Shown here one piece after another: positions 27,237 through 36,632 of a stretch of 64,000 nucleotides of DNA; positions within the stretch are counted from its first letter, which is position 1; the number at the start of each line of letters is the position of its first letter. Origin of the DNA: Methanopyrus sp. SNP6 (GTDB taxonomy: Archaea; JAADCQ01; Methanopyri; Methanopyrales; Methanopyraceae); NCBI RefSeq assembly GCF_002201895.1, contig NZ_CP019436.1:1357522-1421521 (forward strand). The letters are read 5' to 3'. Below the pieces are notes generated by a model that had not been told where the DNA came from, did no database searches, and worked only from the letters and a program-made list of their open reading frames with translations. The position numbers were made by a program, and so were the translations under genes.

Positions 27237-28841
27237 GTGGGTAAAGTGGAAGTGCGCCCACTGACACGGGTCGAGCATCACTGTGAACTCCTACTGCTGG
27301 AGGAGAACGGTGTGGTAGTCGGGAGGAACATCGAGCGGGACGGGAAGCTGAATCACTTCGACCCTGAAGGCAGGTACCCGAAGTATGTGGTCACCGACCT
27401 CCGTGGGATCCAGGAAATCGCGAAAGGGAAGGAGCCGGAGGACGTTCCGAAGCTCGTCTCCCGCGTCTGTGGTCCATGTTCCTTAGCCCATTGTTTAGCC
27501 TCCGTTCAGGCTGTCGAGGACGCATACGACACAGTCCTCCCTACCACCGCCTGGAAGGTTAGGCGGTTCCTATGTGCAATTCACACAATTCAAGACCATC
27601 TACTGTGGTCGCTACTGATCTCGAGGGACTTCCTACCCGACACCGTGGTCGACGACCTCTACGACCAATTCGTGAAGTATCACGGCGACGCGCAGGCGTT
27701 GGTGGCGGTCTTTACGGGTAAGCCGGTGCATCCCGCCTCCGTGTGCGTGGGTGGCTACACGGGAGACGTAGAGAAGCTGTCGAGCCTCTACTCGACCGTG
27801 AGGAGCAGGTTGGAGTCGATGCAGTCCTTCCTCGAGTCGGTAATACCGACCTTCTGGAAGTACCTGAGCGCGTATCTGCCGGACGACGTCGGCGATCGTC
27901 CCGCTCACATGATCAGCTCGGGTACTCCGTTCTATTCCGGTCTAACCTCAGGATACGTCCACCCGTACCTTGCGACGTCCGGAGGTGTACTGATAGCCGA
28001 CACCAAGGACCAGGGGAGCGTGGAGCGTGCCCGACTGGTGCCGTTCTACCACGATAGGGTGGGTAAAATAAAGCTGGCTCGGGGGTCGAACCTGAACGAG
28101 CGATGCTACTCCTACTCCGAAGTCGGATATTACGAGTGGAACGGTACCAAGTACGCGTGCGAGGCGGGACCGTTAGCCAGGTTAGCGGTAGCTTACAAAG
28201 CTGGGGATGAAAACGTCAGGTGGTTCCTGGACTCTTGGAGTGAGAAGCTTGACGTGGAAGTGTGGGGACTCTTGAAACCGTGTGCCCGTAACAGGAACAT
28301 GGCGAGAATACTGGAGGCGTTGCTCCTGACGCGTCTGGCCTTGCACTGGATAGACGACCTCCCAACCACGGGCTCCACGTACAAGGATCCCTCGCGCCGC
28401 TCCGGGTGCTTTGGCACCGGTGTCATCGAGGCTCCGAGGGGAACCCTGATCCACAAGGTGTCCATCGGGTCGGACGGCAAGGTGGTAGGTTACGAGATAA
28501 TCACGCCGACAAACCTCAACCACGCGCCGATCGAGGAGTCCATGGTCGGGGAAAGAGTGTACATCGACGAGAAACTGGCGGCCGTGAAGCGTCAGGTGTC
28601 CGAATCCGAGCGCCTGCTGCTCGGGGATGCGTGTAGGGCGGCTCGGAGCTTCAACCCGTGCAACTCCTGTGCGTCCCACACAATCGTGAAGGTGGTGAAG
28701 AAGAGGGGTGGACGAACTCCCGGATACCGGTACATCAGGCCGGCACTCTACAAAGAAGAAGCCTGTGTGGTACGGTATATGTTGCCCTGTTCGTACCTAC
28801 TCTTCCTCATCGGGGCAGCTTTTTCATACATAGTGTTTTGA
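27237..28841 (+). CDS. [NiFe] hydrogenase large subunit, C-terminally fused to a TatC fragment
   Basis: GTG at 27237 starts MGKVEVRPLTRVEHHCELLL. The nickel ligands are present: RVCGPCSLAH (C78, C81) and FNPCNSCASH (C475, C478, H481). The normal maturation cut is after H481, but here 53 residues follow. From about residue 497 they read YRYIRPALYKEEACVVRYML, then the membrane stretch LFLIGAAFSYIVF, which is the middle of TatC, not hydrogenase. A deletion thus appears to have joined hydL to tatC in frame. A membrane-spanning extension would probably hinder normal maturation. Together with the broken small subunit, a working enzyme seems unlikely. Confidence 0.85.
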   Translation: MGKVEVRPLTRVEHHCELLLLEENGVVVGRNIERDGKLNHFDPEGRYPKYVVTDLRGIQEIAKGKEPEDVPKLVSRVCGPCSLAHCLASVQAVEDAYDTVLPTTAWKVRRFLCAIHTIQDHLLWSLLISRDFLPDTVVDDLYDQFVKYHGDAQALVAVFTGKPVHPASVCVGGYTGDVEKLSSLYSTVRSRLESMQSFLESVIPTFWKYLSAYLPDDVGDRPAHMISSGTPFYSGLTSGYVHPYLATSGGVLIADTKDQGSVERARLVPFYHDRVGKIKLARGSNLNERCYSYSEVGYYEWNGTKYACEAGPLARLAVAYKAGDENVRWFLDSWSEKLDVEVWGLLKPCARNRNMARILEALLLTRLALHWIDDLPTTGSTYKDPSRRSGCFGTGVIEAPRGTLIHKVSIGSDGKVVGYEIITPTNLNHAPIEESMVGERVYIDEKLAAVKRQVSESERLLLGDACRAARSFNPCNSCASHTIVKVVKKRGGRTPGYRYIRPALYKEEACVVRYMLPCSYLLFLIGAAFSYIVF

Positions 28842-29177
28842 AGGTCTCTATAAGGGTGTTGTACTCGTTTGCCCCCGGAGTAGGTGCCGAACCCTTCATG
28901 TCGCTTGAAGAGTTCGTATCCTTCGTGGTAACCGTGATCTTCATCATGGGAATCGTGTTTCAGCTTCCCTTGATAACTTACTTAGCCGCACGCTCAGGGC
29001 TGATAGATCCCGAGACGCTCAAGAGGCGCAGGAAAGAGGTGTGTGGCGGTACTGACGATAGCAGGCGTAGTCACCCCAGACCCTACCCCGTGTACGCAAG
29101 TGCTGGTATCGGTCCCCGTACTGCTCCTCTACGAGGTAGGGGTGCTAACCGCGAAAAAGGAGGTGAAAAGAGGATGA
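28725..29177 (+). pseudogene. tatC: TatC (twin-arginine translocase) remnant, two frameshifts, N-terminal half missing
   Basis: Three consecutive frames together spell the C-terminal half of TatC. The first, shared with the hydrogenase fusion, is RPALYKEEACVVRYMLP to AAFSYIVF, ending at TGA 28839-28841. One base missing near there leads to VLYSFAPGVGAEPFMSLEEF, then FQLPLITYLAARSGLIDPET and LKRRRKEV. A second shift near 29041 leads to VAVLTIAGVVTPDPTPCTQ, then VPVLLLYEVGVLTAKK, with a stop at 29175-29177. That stop overlaps the tatA ATG (ATGA). The first about 110 residues of a normal TatC are absent. This is a decayed gene. Confidence 0.85.
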
Positions 29178-29365
29178 TAGGAGGGTTGGGTACCTCGGAA
29201 CTGCTGTTGATCCTGGCGGTGATATTGCTCCTGTTCGGCCCGAAGAAGCTTCCAGAACTGGCACGTGCGATAGGGGAGGCGGTAGGGGAGTACAGGCGAG
29301 CGCAGCGGCGCGTCGAGTGGGAGTTGGAGGCTGAGGAGCGTCGAAAGGAGAAGCGGGATGACTAA
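29174..29365 (+). CDS. tatA: TatA/TatE twin-arginine translocase pore subunit
   Basis: This 63-residue protein is intact and typical of TatA. It has a short N-terminus, one membrane helix (TSELLLILAVILLLFGP), the conserved FGPKKLPELARAIGEAVGEY hinge and amphipathic helix, and a charged tail (EAEERRKEKRDD). The ATG at 29174 overlaps the TatC stop and follows GGAGGTGAAAAGAGG, a strong ribosome site. With TatC broken it is likely an orphan unless another tatC exists elsewhere in the genome. Its stop overlaps the convergent transferase gene by 3 bp. Confidence 0.92.
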   Translation: MIGGLGTSELLLILAVILLLFGPKKLPELARAIGEAVGEYRRAQRRVEWELEAEERRKEKRDD

Positions 29366-30057
29366 TCGGACCTAAGAAGTACGCGTTCCACCTCGGGGAG
29401 CTCGTCCGGGGTGTTGACGTTCAGGAGTTCGGCGTCGTCCCGGGGTGGTACGACCCGGAAGGTCAGACCGCACTCCCGGAGAACCGGGTTCAGGTTGAGA
29501 GCGTTGGGACCGCGGACGTCGGCGGCGAGTTCTTCAATCGTTTCTAGGAACTCGAGGACGGCGTCCTTCCGGAGGGCGAGCGGCGGCCCGTGACCTAGGA
29601 GATCGTCGCCGGAGATCTCCTCGTCCGGGGCGCCACGATCGAGTACAGAGGCCCCGTGTTCGGCGGCGGTCTCGGCGAGACGACGCATGGTCTCGGCCGT
29701 GACGGTGGGCTGATCGCCGGCGAGGATAAGACTTACGTCGGCGTCGGAGCGTCGGAGGAGGTTGGCTGTAGTACAGGCCATGGGGACGTCGACGGGGTCG
29801 TTGAGGACGGGGCGTGCGGGTACGGTCGCGTGCCGCCGGACGACGTCCCAGACGAGTCCTGCGTCGTAACCGAGACCGACGAGGAGCTCGTCGACGACGC
29901 TGGAGGCCCGCTCGACGACCCAGGCGACCATGGGCTTACCGGCGACTGGGTACACGAGCTTACTCACGGGCTCCTCACCGCGCTCCTCGAGGGCCTCGCG
30001 GAAGCGGGTGGAACGTCCGGCCGCGAGCACACACGCGGCGACCCTCAAGGTCCTCAC
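29362..30057 (-). CDS. MobA/MocA-like nucleotidyltransferase
   Basis: This 231-residue protein has a GT-A nucleotidyltransferase fold. The nucleotide loop is CVLAAGRSTRFREALEERG, followed by the sugar/cofactor lysine region SKLVYPVAGKPMVAWVVERA, the metal-binding LILAGDQPTVT (usually GDxP), and GHGPPLALRKD. It probably transfers an NMP to a molybdopterin or sugar-phosphate acceptor; MobA is the natural guess given the formate dehydrogenase genes in the window, but the acceptor cannot be read from sequence. GTG at 30057 overlaps the upstream GTPase stop (GTGA). Confidence 0.8.
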   Translation of the reverse strand: MRTLRVAACVLAAGRSTRFREALEERGEEPVSKLVYPVAGKPMVAWVVERASSVVDELLVGLGYDAGLVWDVVRRHATVPARPVLNDPVDVPMACTTANLLRRSDADVSLILAGDQPTVTAETMRRLAETAAEHGASVLDRGAPDEEISGDDLLGHGPPLALRKDAVLEFLETIEELAADVRGPNALNLNPVLRECGLTFRVVPPRDDAELLNVNTPDELPEVERVLLRSD

Positions 30058-31220
30058 CCGTGGAGTTCGACGACGTCACCGTCCTCCAGGACGTGATCAC
30101 GCCCGACCATCATACCGTCTTTTTTGACGGACTTACCCCAGACGCGGGCGTACTTGAGGTTCTTAGCTAGGTCGGAGTGTATCTCTCGGGCGACGTCCTC
30201 GACCGTAGCGCCTTTAGTTAGGACTATTGGCGGCTTCTGCGGTTTCCCACCGGGTTTCTTCGTGTAGACCCGAATGATGCCGAGCGTATCGTAGAGGCGA
30301 CGCTTGAACTCGTCCAGGTTGATGCCCTTCTCGGCGGAGACGGGGACGACGGGGAGGTCGAACTCCAGGTCATCGACGCGTTCCACGAGCCGCTCGTACG
30401 ATTCCTTTGAACCCGGCGCGTCGCCCTTATTGGCGACCAGGAGGGCCGGCTTGTATTCGATGCGCTTGTCGAGGGCGTCCGCAACATCTTCGAGGGTGAT
30501 ACCGTCCTCCTCGATGATGACGACGGCGCTGTGGATCCCGGCATCGTGGAGGAGCTCCTTGACGTCGTTCGGGTCGCAGTCGAGGCGATCCTCGCCGCGT
30601 ATCTCGATACCGCCGGTGACGCGTTCCTCGATGGTGACGGCGGGCGGGTCCTGGTTGAGCTTGATGGCCGCCGACTCGAGCTCGCGGAGTACCGTCTCGA
30701 GTTGTTCGACGGGGTCTTCGGTGAGGTCTATAATCAGACAGAGCGCGTCGGCGTTGCGGATGACACCGACGAACTTGGAGCCGTCACCGCGGGTGAACCC
30801 CTCGTAGATCGGCGGGATCTCAACCAGTTGTATCTGAACGTCCTTGTATTCCATCATACCGGGCACGGGCTCCTTGGTCGTGTAAGGATAGGGGGCGGTG
30901 TCGGGGTCGGCGTTGGTGAGCTCGCGGAGGAGTGTGGACTTACCGGCGTTGGGGGGTCCGACGAGGGCGACTTGGGCCGCACCCTCCTTCTTCACGTTGT
31001 AATCGGGCCCACCACCCGACTTCTGCTGACGGCGCTTCTCGACCTCCTCGCGGAGCTTGGCTAGTCTACGCTTGAGTAGGGCACGAAGGTTCTCGGTTCC
31101 CTTGTGCTTGGGGACGACGGCGAGCATTTCCTCGGTGATCCTAAGCTTCTCCTCAGGGGAGCTGGCCTTCCGGTACTTCTCCTCGAGCTCGTGGTACTCG
31201 AGGGGTAGGTTGGCGGGCAC
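30054..31220 (-). CDS. DRG-type Obg-family GTPase
   Basis: This 388-residue archaeal homologue of eukaryotic DRG has a helical N-terminal segment (EYHELEEKYRKASSPEEKLR, typical of DRG). The G domain has VALVGPPNAGKSTLLRELTN (G1), a threonine-rich switch (APYPYTTKEPVPG), LVEIPPIYEG in place of DTPG, and LLVANKGD (G4). A TGS domain (IIRVYTKKPGGKPQKPPIVL, then VWGKSVKKDGMMVGRDHVLE) closes the protein. DRG proteins act with translating ribosomes. GTG at 31220 follows GGGGGTGAC; it is 4 bp behind the MarC stop. Confidence 0.93.
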   Translation of the reverse strand: MPANLPLEYHELEEKYRKASSPEEKLRITEEMLAVVPKHKGTENLRALLKRRLAKLREEVEKRRQQKSGGGPDYNVKKEGAAQVALVGPPNAGKSTLLRELTNADPDTAPYPYTTKEPVPGMMEYKDVQIQLVEIPPIYEGFTRGDGSKFVGVIRNADALCLIIDLTEDPVEQLETVLRELESAAIKLNQDPPAVTIEERVTGGIEIRGEDRLDCDPNDVKELLHDAGIHSAVVIIEEDGITLEDVADALDKRIEYKPALLVANKGDAPGSKESYERLVERVDDLEFDLPVVPVSAEKGINLDEFKRRLYDTLGIIRVYTKKPGGKPQKPPIVLTKGATVEDVAREIHSDLAKNLKYARVWGKSVKKDGMMVGRDHVLEDGDVVELHG

Positions 31221-31224
31221 ACAG

Positions 31225-31827
31225 TCACCCCCGCACGAAGGCGCTGACACCGTCGAGGACCATCTGAACGCCGATCGCCGCGAGCAGGACCCCCATGACG
31301 CGCGTAAGGACTCGGATGCCGGAGCGACCGAGGAACCGGGCGAGACGCTCCGCGGCTCGGAAGATCACCAAGGTGAGGAGCATGACGATGAGGCAGGCCA
31401 GCATCGTCTCGAGGCGACCATGACGGTGGAGCATGATGATCACAGTGACGATTGCGCCGGGACCCGCGAGGAGGGGCGTTCCAAGGGGGACGTAAGCCAC
31501 GTCGATGCGTGACTCCGGTTCTATGCGGAAGCCCGTGGGATCTCCCTCGACCATACCGAAGGATGCGCGGAGTAAGAGGACACCGCCGGCTATCATGAGT
31601 GCCTCGACGGAGATCCCGAGGTAATCGAGCGTTGCTTTACCGGCGACCGCGAAGCCGAGGATGAGCACGGCGGCGAATGCGACGGCTCTATGGACGACGC
31701 GTACGCGATCCCGTGGTCGGAGTTCCGAAGTGACCGCGAGGAGCGCCGGCACGTTCCCGATGGGGTCGACGACCACGAAGAGCTCGATTACACCCTTGAG
31801 CACGCTGTACGGGTCCAAGACCTTCAA
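31225..31827 (-). CDS. MarC family (UPF0056) membrane protein
   Basis: This 200-residue integral membrane protein has about six hydrophobic segments. The family blocks are LFVVVDPIGNVPALLAVTSE, then ILGFAVAGKATLDYLGISVE and LMIAGGVLLLRASFGMVEGD, followed by PLGTPLLAGPGAIVTVIIML. The MarC name is historical; the transport role is unproven. It is followed 4 bp later by the GTPase gene, and its start is divergent from ilvD with 56 bp between. Confidence 0.9.
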   Translation of the reverse strand: MKVLDPYSVLKGVIELFVVVDPIGNVPALLAVTSELRPRDRVRVVHRAVAFAAVLILGFAVAGKATLDYLGISVEALMIAGGVLLLRASFGMVEGDPTGFRIEPESRIDVAYVPLGTPLLAGPGAIVTVIIMLHRHGRLETMLACLIVMLLTLVIFRAAERLARFLGRSGIRVLTRVMGVLLAAIGVQMVLDGVSAFVRG

Positions 31828-31883
31828 CCCCAGCCATAAGCGTTTAACTTACGCGCCTCTGGGTTGGCCGGGGGGGTCTCCGG

Positions 31884-33533
31884 TTGCGCAGTGGTGATAT
31901 CAAGGAGGGCGTAGAACGGACGCCGCACCGGGCGCTGCTTCGTGCGTGCGGACTCACTGACGAGGAGATTGACCGACCGTTCGTCGCAGTAGTGAACACG
32001 TACTCGGAGGTCGTCCCGGGACACATGCACTTGGACAAGGTGGCGGAGGCCGTCAAAGCCGGGATCCGCATGGCCGGCGGGGTACCGTTCGAGGTCGAGA
32101 CGATCGCCCTGTGCGACGGTATCGCGATGAACACTCCCGGTATGAAATATTCCCTCCCGAGCCGTGAGCTCGTGGCCGATACTATCGAGACCGTGATCGA
32201 GGCGCACCGGTTCGACGGGTTCGTGGCGATCGTCTCGTGCGATAAGATGGTGCCTGGAGCGTTGATGGTGGCGGCGCGGCTGGACCTACCCGCGGCGGTC
32301 GTGACCGGGGGCCCGATGGAACCCGGGCGCGTGGACGGCGAGCGGGTCGACCTGATCGATGCGTTCGAGGCGGTGGGAGCGTACGAGAAGGGGAAGATCT
32401 CGGAGGAAGAACTCGAGGAGCTGGAGCGGCGCGCGTGTCCTGGACCCGGATCCTGTGCTGGGATGTTCACGGCGAACACGATGGCGTGCATGACCGAGGT
32501 GCTGGGAATGTCTGAGTTCAACTGCGCTGCGACCCCGGCGACGGAGGCGGAGAAGCTGCGGGTCGCGAAGCTTACGGGCATGCGGATCGTGGAGGCGATC
32601 AGGGAGGGGATCACAGCACGGGACGTGCTCACGCGGGAGGCCTTCCTGGACGCGATCCGTGTCGATATGGCGCTGGGTGGGAGCACTAACACCGTGCTGC
32701 ATCTGCTCGCGATCGCGCGTGAGGCCGACGTCGAGCTCTCACTCGACGACTTCGACGAGCTGAGTAGGGAGACGCCGCATCTATGCGCAATGCGTCCGGG
32801 TGGCCCCTACACGATGCGGGATTTGTACGAAGCGGGTGGCGTCCCCGCGGTCATGAAGGAACTGGCGGACGACCTGCACCTGGACAGGATCGACTTCGCA
32901 GGTCGATCGATGCGAGAACGGGTCGAACTGGCCGAGGTGAAGGATCGCGAGGTGATCAGGCCGAAGGAGGATCCCGTGCGTGAGGAAGGTGGTATCGTCG
33001 TCCTGTACGGGAACCTCGCCCCGAAGGGAGCGGTTATCAAGACGGCGGCGCTCTCGGAGGAAATGTACGAGCACGAGGGTCCGGCGGTGGTGTTCGACTC
33101 GGAGGAGGAAGCGACGGAGGCTATATTGAACGGCGATATCGACTCGGGTGACGTGGTCGTGATCAGGTACGAAGGTCCCGCCGGCGGTCCCGGAATGCGT
33201 GAGATGCTCACACCTACGGCGGCACTGTGCGGGATGGGACTGGACGACTCCGTGGCGCTCGTGACGGATGGGAGGTTCTCCGGCGGTACGCGAGGTCCGT
33301 GCGTGGGGCACGTGTCACCGGAGGCGTACCGGGGCGGACCGATCGCGGTCGTGGAGGATGGAGATACAGTCCGACTCGACGTGCGGGAGCGACGGCTCGA
33401 GGTGGACGTCGAGGACGAGGAACTGGAGGCCAGGTTGGAGGAGTGGGAGCCCCCGGAGGACGAAGTCACGGGGTACTTGAGGAGGTACAGGGAGCTCGTC
33501 CGCGGAGCCGATGAAGGGGCCGTACTGCGGTGA
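31884..33533 (+). CDS. ilvD: Dihydroxy-acid dehydratase
   Basis: IlvD dehydrates dihydroxy-isovalerate and dihydroxy-methylvalerate in valine and isoleucine synthesis, using an Fe-S cluster. The 549-residue protein has [38 protein letters not shown] (cluster cysteine), [20 protein letters not shown] (second cysteine), [17 protein letters not shown] and [20 protein letters not shown]. Upstream, TTTAACTTACG at about 31845 may be the promoter. TTG at 31884 is the start. Its stop overlaps the cbiC start (GTGA at 33530). Confidence 0.95.
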   Translation: MRSGDIKEGVERTPHRALLRACGLTDEEIDRPFVAVVNTYSEVVPGHMHLDKVAEAVKAGIRMAGGVPFEVETIALCDGIAMNTPGMKYSLPSRELVADTIETVIEAHRFDGFVAIVSCDKMVPGALMVAARLDLPAAVVTGGPMEPGRVDGERVDLIDAFEAVGAYEKGKISEEELEELERRACPGPGSCAGMFTANTMACMTEVLGMSEFNCAATPATEAEKLRVAKLTGMRIVEAIREGITARDVLTREAFLDAIRVDMALGGSTNTVLHLLAIAREADVELSLDDFDELSRETPHLCAMRPGGPYTMRDLYEAGGVPAVMKELADDLHLDRIDFAGRSMRERVELAEVKDREVIRPKEDPVREEGGIVVLYGNLAPKGAVIKTAALSEEMYEHEGPAVVFDSEEEATEAILNGDIDSGDVVVIRYEGPAGGPGMREMLTPTAALCGMGLDDSVALVTDGRFSGGTRGPCVGHVSPEAYRGGPIAVVEDGDTVRLDVRERRLEVDVEDEELEARLEEWEPPEDEVTGYLRRYRELVRGADEGAVLR

Positions 33534-34129
33534 CTCTCGGAGAGCGGACAGGTCGGGGCCGTTCGATCGCCGAGCGCAGCCTCGAGCGGTGGATCGAGAA
33601 GCTCGGTGAGCCCGAGAACTTGGAGGACCTTCTCTCCCTCCGCATATCTCATGCCACGTGGGATCCGTTCGTGTCGGAGACCCTGAGGATCGAGCCCTCG
33701 GAAGAAGCCGTCGTGGAGGGTTTGGAGTCCGCTGAAGTAGTGGCGGTGGACGTGGGTATGGTGGCGGCCGGAATCCGTCGATCGGTAGATCGCATCGGGT
33801 TGGAAACCGTCATCGCCTCGGAGGTCGGCGAGCGGGTCCACGAGGACACTGTAACCGGGGATGGCATGCGTCGGATCCTGGAGGACCACCGGAACGTGGC
33901 GGTCGTCGTCGGGAACGCCCCGACGGCCGCGGAAAAGGTCGCCGAGTACCCGGAGTCGATCGCTGTATCGGTCCTGTTCCCGGTGGGGATCGGTGCGATA
34001 GAGACGAAGCGAGCCGCGGTGGACGCCGGGGTTCCGGTAGTAACGAACGTCTCAGTCCGCGGTGGAACACCGCTCGCGGTAGCGGCGTTCAACGCCCTGG
34101 TGGACTACGTCACCGGAAACGCTCTTTGA
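33530..34129 (+). CDS. cbiC: Cobalt-precorrin-8 methylmutase
   Basis: CbiC moves a methyl group from C-11 to C-12 in cobalamin (and related corrinoid) synthesis. The 199-residue protein has the expected blocks: [18 protein letters not shown], the segment [18 protein letters not shown], the signature [20 protein letters not shown], and [20 protein letters not shown]. The N-terminus [20 protein letters not shown] aligns with the family start (usually IEERSFEII). It is co-transcribed with ilvD by GTGA overlap, an unrelated pathway partner. It overlaps purE convergently by 20 bp. Confidence 0.9.
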   Translation: MTLGERTGRGRSIAERSLERWIEKLGEPENLEDLLSLRISHATWDPFVSETLRIEPSEEAVVEGLESAEVVAVDVGMVAAGIRRSVDRIGLETVIASEVGERVHEDTVTGDGMRRILEDHRNVAVVVGNAPTAAEKVAEYPESIAVSVLFPVGIGAIETKRAAVDAGVPVVTNVSVRGGTPLAVAAFNALVDYVTGNAL

Positions 34130-34595
34130 TCGTGTCGTCGTCCCTGGCCACTTGCTTCTTCATCTCTTCCCTGTATTCCTCCAAGAAGGACCTGGTGTCC
34201 TCGTTCTCCAGCGCCAGGATCTGCAAGGCTAATAGAGCCGCGTTCTCCCCACGATCCACGCCGACGACCGCCACCGGTACGCCCGGAGGCATCTGCACGG
34301 TCGAGAGGAGCGCGTCCAGGCCACCCAGTTTCGCCTCCACCGGCACAGCGATCACGGGCTTCAGGGTCTTGGCGGCGATCACACCAGGTAGATGAGCTGC
34401 CAGACCCGCGATCGCAATGTACACCTTCACGTCGGGCTCGTACTCCTCGATCAGATCGTCGATACGCTCCGGAGTCCGGTGAGCGGAGGTCACCCGCACG
34501 TCGTAATCGACGCCGGCTCGGTCGAGAACCTTAGCGGCCTTCTCGGCAACGTCCCGATCGCTCCTACTTCCCAGAACGATCAGAACGTCGACCAT
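34110..34595 (-). CDS. purE: N5-carboxyaminoimidazole ribonucleotide mutase (PurE)
   Basis: PurE makes CAIR in purine synthesis. The 161-residue protein starts [20 protein letters not shown] and has [18 protein letters not shown] with the catalytic histidine, then [20 protein letters not shown] and [20 protein letters not shown]. The C-terminal tail ([20 protein letters not shown]) is longer than in short PurE forms. The ATG at 34595 is 6 bp after the DedA-type gene stop, so they are one transcript. Confidence 0.94.
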   Translation of the reverse strand: MVDVLIVLGSRSDRDVAEKAAKVLDRAGVDYDVRVTSAHRTPERIDDLIEEYEPDVKVYIAIAGLAAHLPGVIAAKTLKPVIAVPVEAKLGGLDALLSTVQMPPGVPVAVVGVDRGENAALLALQILALENEDTRSFLEEYREEMKKQVARDDDTIKERFR

Positions 34596-34601
34596 TCCCG
34601 G

Positions 34602-35144
34602 TCACCCCGTACTCATGAGCATCTTCAGGACCTTTGGCCCCAGATAGTAGGAAATCCAGTTGCGGACTGTCTCGGACTGGGCTACGTATCCCAGGAATAA
34701 GAACCGTAGGAAACGACCCATCACGACTGCGGTTATAAACAGTCGCAGGTCCATCTCCACCAGGCCGGCGCCGATCGTGAACGGCTTGAACGGGACGAAC
34801 TGCAGGAGACCGGCCAGGAAGACGGCGGCCCAGGCGGAGAACCTGTGCTCGGTCAGTTTGGACTCGGCCCTCGTCAGGTTGGCCTCGCCCACCATCCTGA
34901 CGGCGATCGGTCGTCCTCCGAAGTAACCGATCGCGTACCCGAGCAGGCTACCTGCGATCGAGGAGAGAGTCACGAGAGTCGCCAGAACCCACGGGTTCAT
35001 CCGCATCGCGAACGGGAAGACGAACGGTTCTGGCGGGACAGGGAGCACGCTGCACTCCAGGGCGGTAATCACGAGCATCCCTGGTAGGCCCATGGCCCGC
35101 TCGAAGTCCATGAAGTAAGCCACGAGCGTCTCCGTGATCGACAT
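34602..35144 (-). CDS. DedA/VTT (YqaA-type) membrane protein
   Basis: This 180-residue membrane protein has the VTT/SNARE-associated domain: VITALECSVLPVPPEPFVFP, then SIAGSLLGYAIGYFGGRPIA, FLAGLLQFVPFKPFTIGAGL and FITAVVMGRFLRFLFLGYVA. DedA-type proteins are linked to lipid scrambling and proton-motive-force upkeep. The ATG at 35144 lies 4 bp after the apgM stop. Its position in an apgM-dedA-purE transcript suggests only co-expression. Confidence 0.85.
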   Translation of the reverse strand: MSITETLVAYFMDFERAMGLPGMLVITALECSVLPVPPEPFVFPFAMRMNPWVLATLVTLSSIAGSLLGYAIGYFGGRPIAVRMVGEANLTRAESKLTEHRFSAWAAVFLAGLLQFVPFKPFTIGAGLVEMDLRLFITAVVMGRFLRFLFLGYVAQSETVRNWISYYLGPKVLKMLMSTG

Positions 35145-35148
35145 CCGA

Positions 35149-36411
35149 CTACGCCCCGAACTTCTCGATGCGGTCGGCCAGGTCACGGAGCACGTTCAGC
35201 AGGTGGGGCCCCGAGAAGCGCCCGAGGCACCCTCGTGCCGCCGAGATCTCGTCGTACCTTTCCACGGGGTCGCGTCGCGTGTCCGCGGTCCAGATAACCA
35301 CTGGCACGGGATCCGCCGTGTGATCACCGACGACCACCGGCGTCGAGTGGTCGGCGGTCAGGCACACCACAGTCTCCTCCGGGTCTACCCCCTCCAGGAG
35401 CGTTCCTACCAGCTCCCGGTCCATCCGTTCGATCATCTCGACCTTGCCGCGGGCGTCACCGTCGTGCCCGGCCTCGTCCACAGCGTTGAAGTTGACGAGC
35501 ACGAAGTCGTGGTCGTCCAGGGCCTCCAATGCTAGCTCGGCCTTCCTCTTCAGGTCGGTGTCCTTACGACCCGTGATCGCGTCGTCCTCGGGCACGTCCA
35601 TCCCCAGCATCCGGCCGATCCCCTTGATCAGGGACGCACCCGCGACCACGGCCCCGCTCATATTGTAGCGGTCCGAGAACGGCTTGACTTCCTCGAGTTG
35701 ACCGGCTCCGCGAGGGAGGATCACGTTCGCCGGCGGCTTACCGCGTCGCTCCCTCTTTCGGTTGATCGGGTGGTCCTTCAGCACCTCGTACGCCTTGCGG
35801 ACGAACTCGTTGACTATATCCGCCGTCCGAGCCGCCGCTGGATCGTCCGAGGTCGGCTTCACGTCCTTCACGGGCTCGCCGGCGCGCTTAGGGTCCGCGT
35901 CCGTGATCTCGGCGGAGAGATCGTCGCCTCGCAGCACCAGGACGGCCCTATGACCGACAGCCTCCTTGAACTCGAACTCTACCGGCAGGTCGACCTCTTC
36001 ATTGATCGTCTCGGCCAGCTCCCGCGTGCCCTCGTCCTCGTTTATCCTGCCGGCTCTGCGGTCCACGACGACCAGCTCGTCGTCCCGTTCCTCGGCCGTC
36101 GCGAAGTTGCAGCGGAAGGCCACGTCTTTCGGTCTCACCTCGACACCGGCACCCAGGGCTTCCAGTGGGCCGCGTCCTGGGTAGACCTCGAACGGGTCGT
36201 AACCGAGTAGGGCGAGGTGCGCGGTGTCGCTACCCGGACGTACTCCGGGCCGGATCGGGTCGAGCAGACCCACTGACCCCTCCCTCGCGAGCCGGTCCAT
36301 GTTCGGAGTGTCGGCGGCCTGAAGCGTGGTCTTTCCGTCGAGCTCAGATACAGCTCGATCCGCCATTCCGTCTCCTACGATCACCAGGATCTTCCTCTCC
36401 AATCCGGTCAC
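35149..36411 (-). CDS. apgM: Cofactor-independent phosphoglycerate mutase, archaeal type
   Basis: ApgM interconverts 3- and 2-phosphoglycerate. The 420-residue member of the alkaline phosphatase superfamily starts ILVIVGDGMADRAVSELDGK. It has the nucleophile serine region RPGSDTAHLALLGYDPFEV, the archaeal insert GRGPLEALGAGVEVRPKDVA, and metal-ligand blocks NFNAVDEAGHDGDARGKVEM and CLTADHSTPVVVGDH. TTG or ATG starts near 36411 are both possible; MTGLERKILVIVGDG is the usual start. It heads the apgM-dedA-purE run. Confidence 0.94.
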   Translation of the reverse strand: MTGLERKILVIVGDGMADRAVSELDGKTTLQAADTPNMDRLAREGSVGLLDPIRPGVRPGSDTAHLALLGYDPFEVYPGRGPLEALGAGVEVRPKDVAFRCNFATAEERDDELVVVDRRAGRINEDEGTRELAETINEEVDLPVEFEFKEAVGHRAVLVLRGDDLSAEITDADPKRAGEPVKDVKPTSDDPAAARTADIVNEFVRKAYEVLKDHPINRKRERRGKPPANVILPRGAGQLEEVKPFSDRYNMSGAVVAGASLIKGIGRMLGMDVPEDDAITGRKDTDLKRKAELALEALDDHDFVLVNFNAVDEAGHDGDARGKVEMIERMDRELVGTLLEGVDPEETVVCLTADHSTPVVVGDHTADPVPVVIWTADTRRDPVERYDEISAARGCLGRFSGPHLLNVLRDLADRIEKFGA

Positions 36412-36632
36412 CCTCAGCCGCTCCCGTGGTCGTCACGGAACGCTCGGCGTGCTGTAGGTACATCATCGGATCATCGTGAAGTTCGAGGAGTGTGGACTTC
36501 CGACCGCCGACTCTCGGACTTACCTTTTACGCGGTTGGATCCAGGTGCGGGGCCGGAGCCTCGGATCACTACCCTCGAACACCGACGACGGCGTCGACGG
36601 GGAACGCACGCAGTTCAACCGTGGCGACACGG

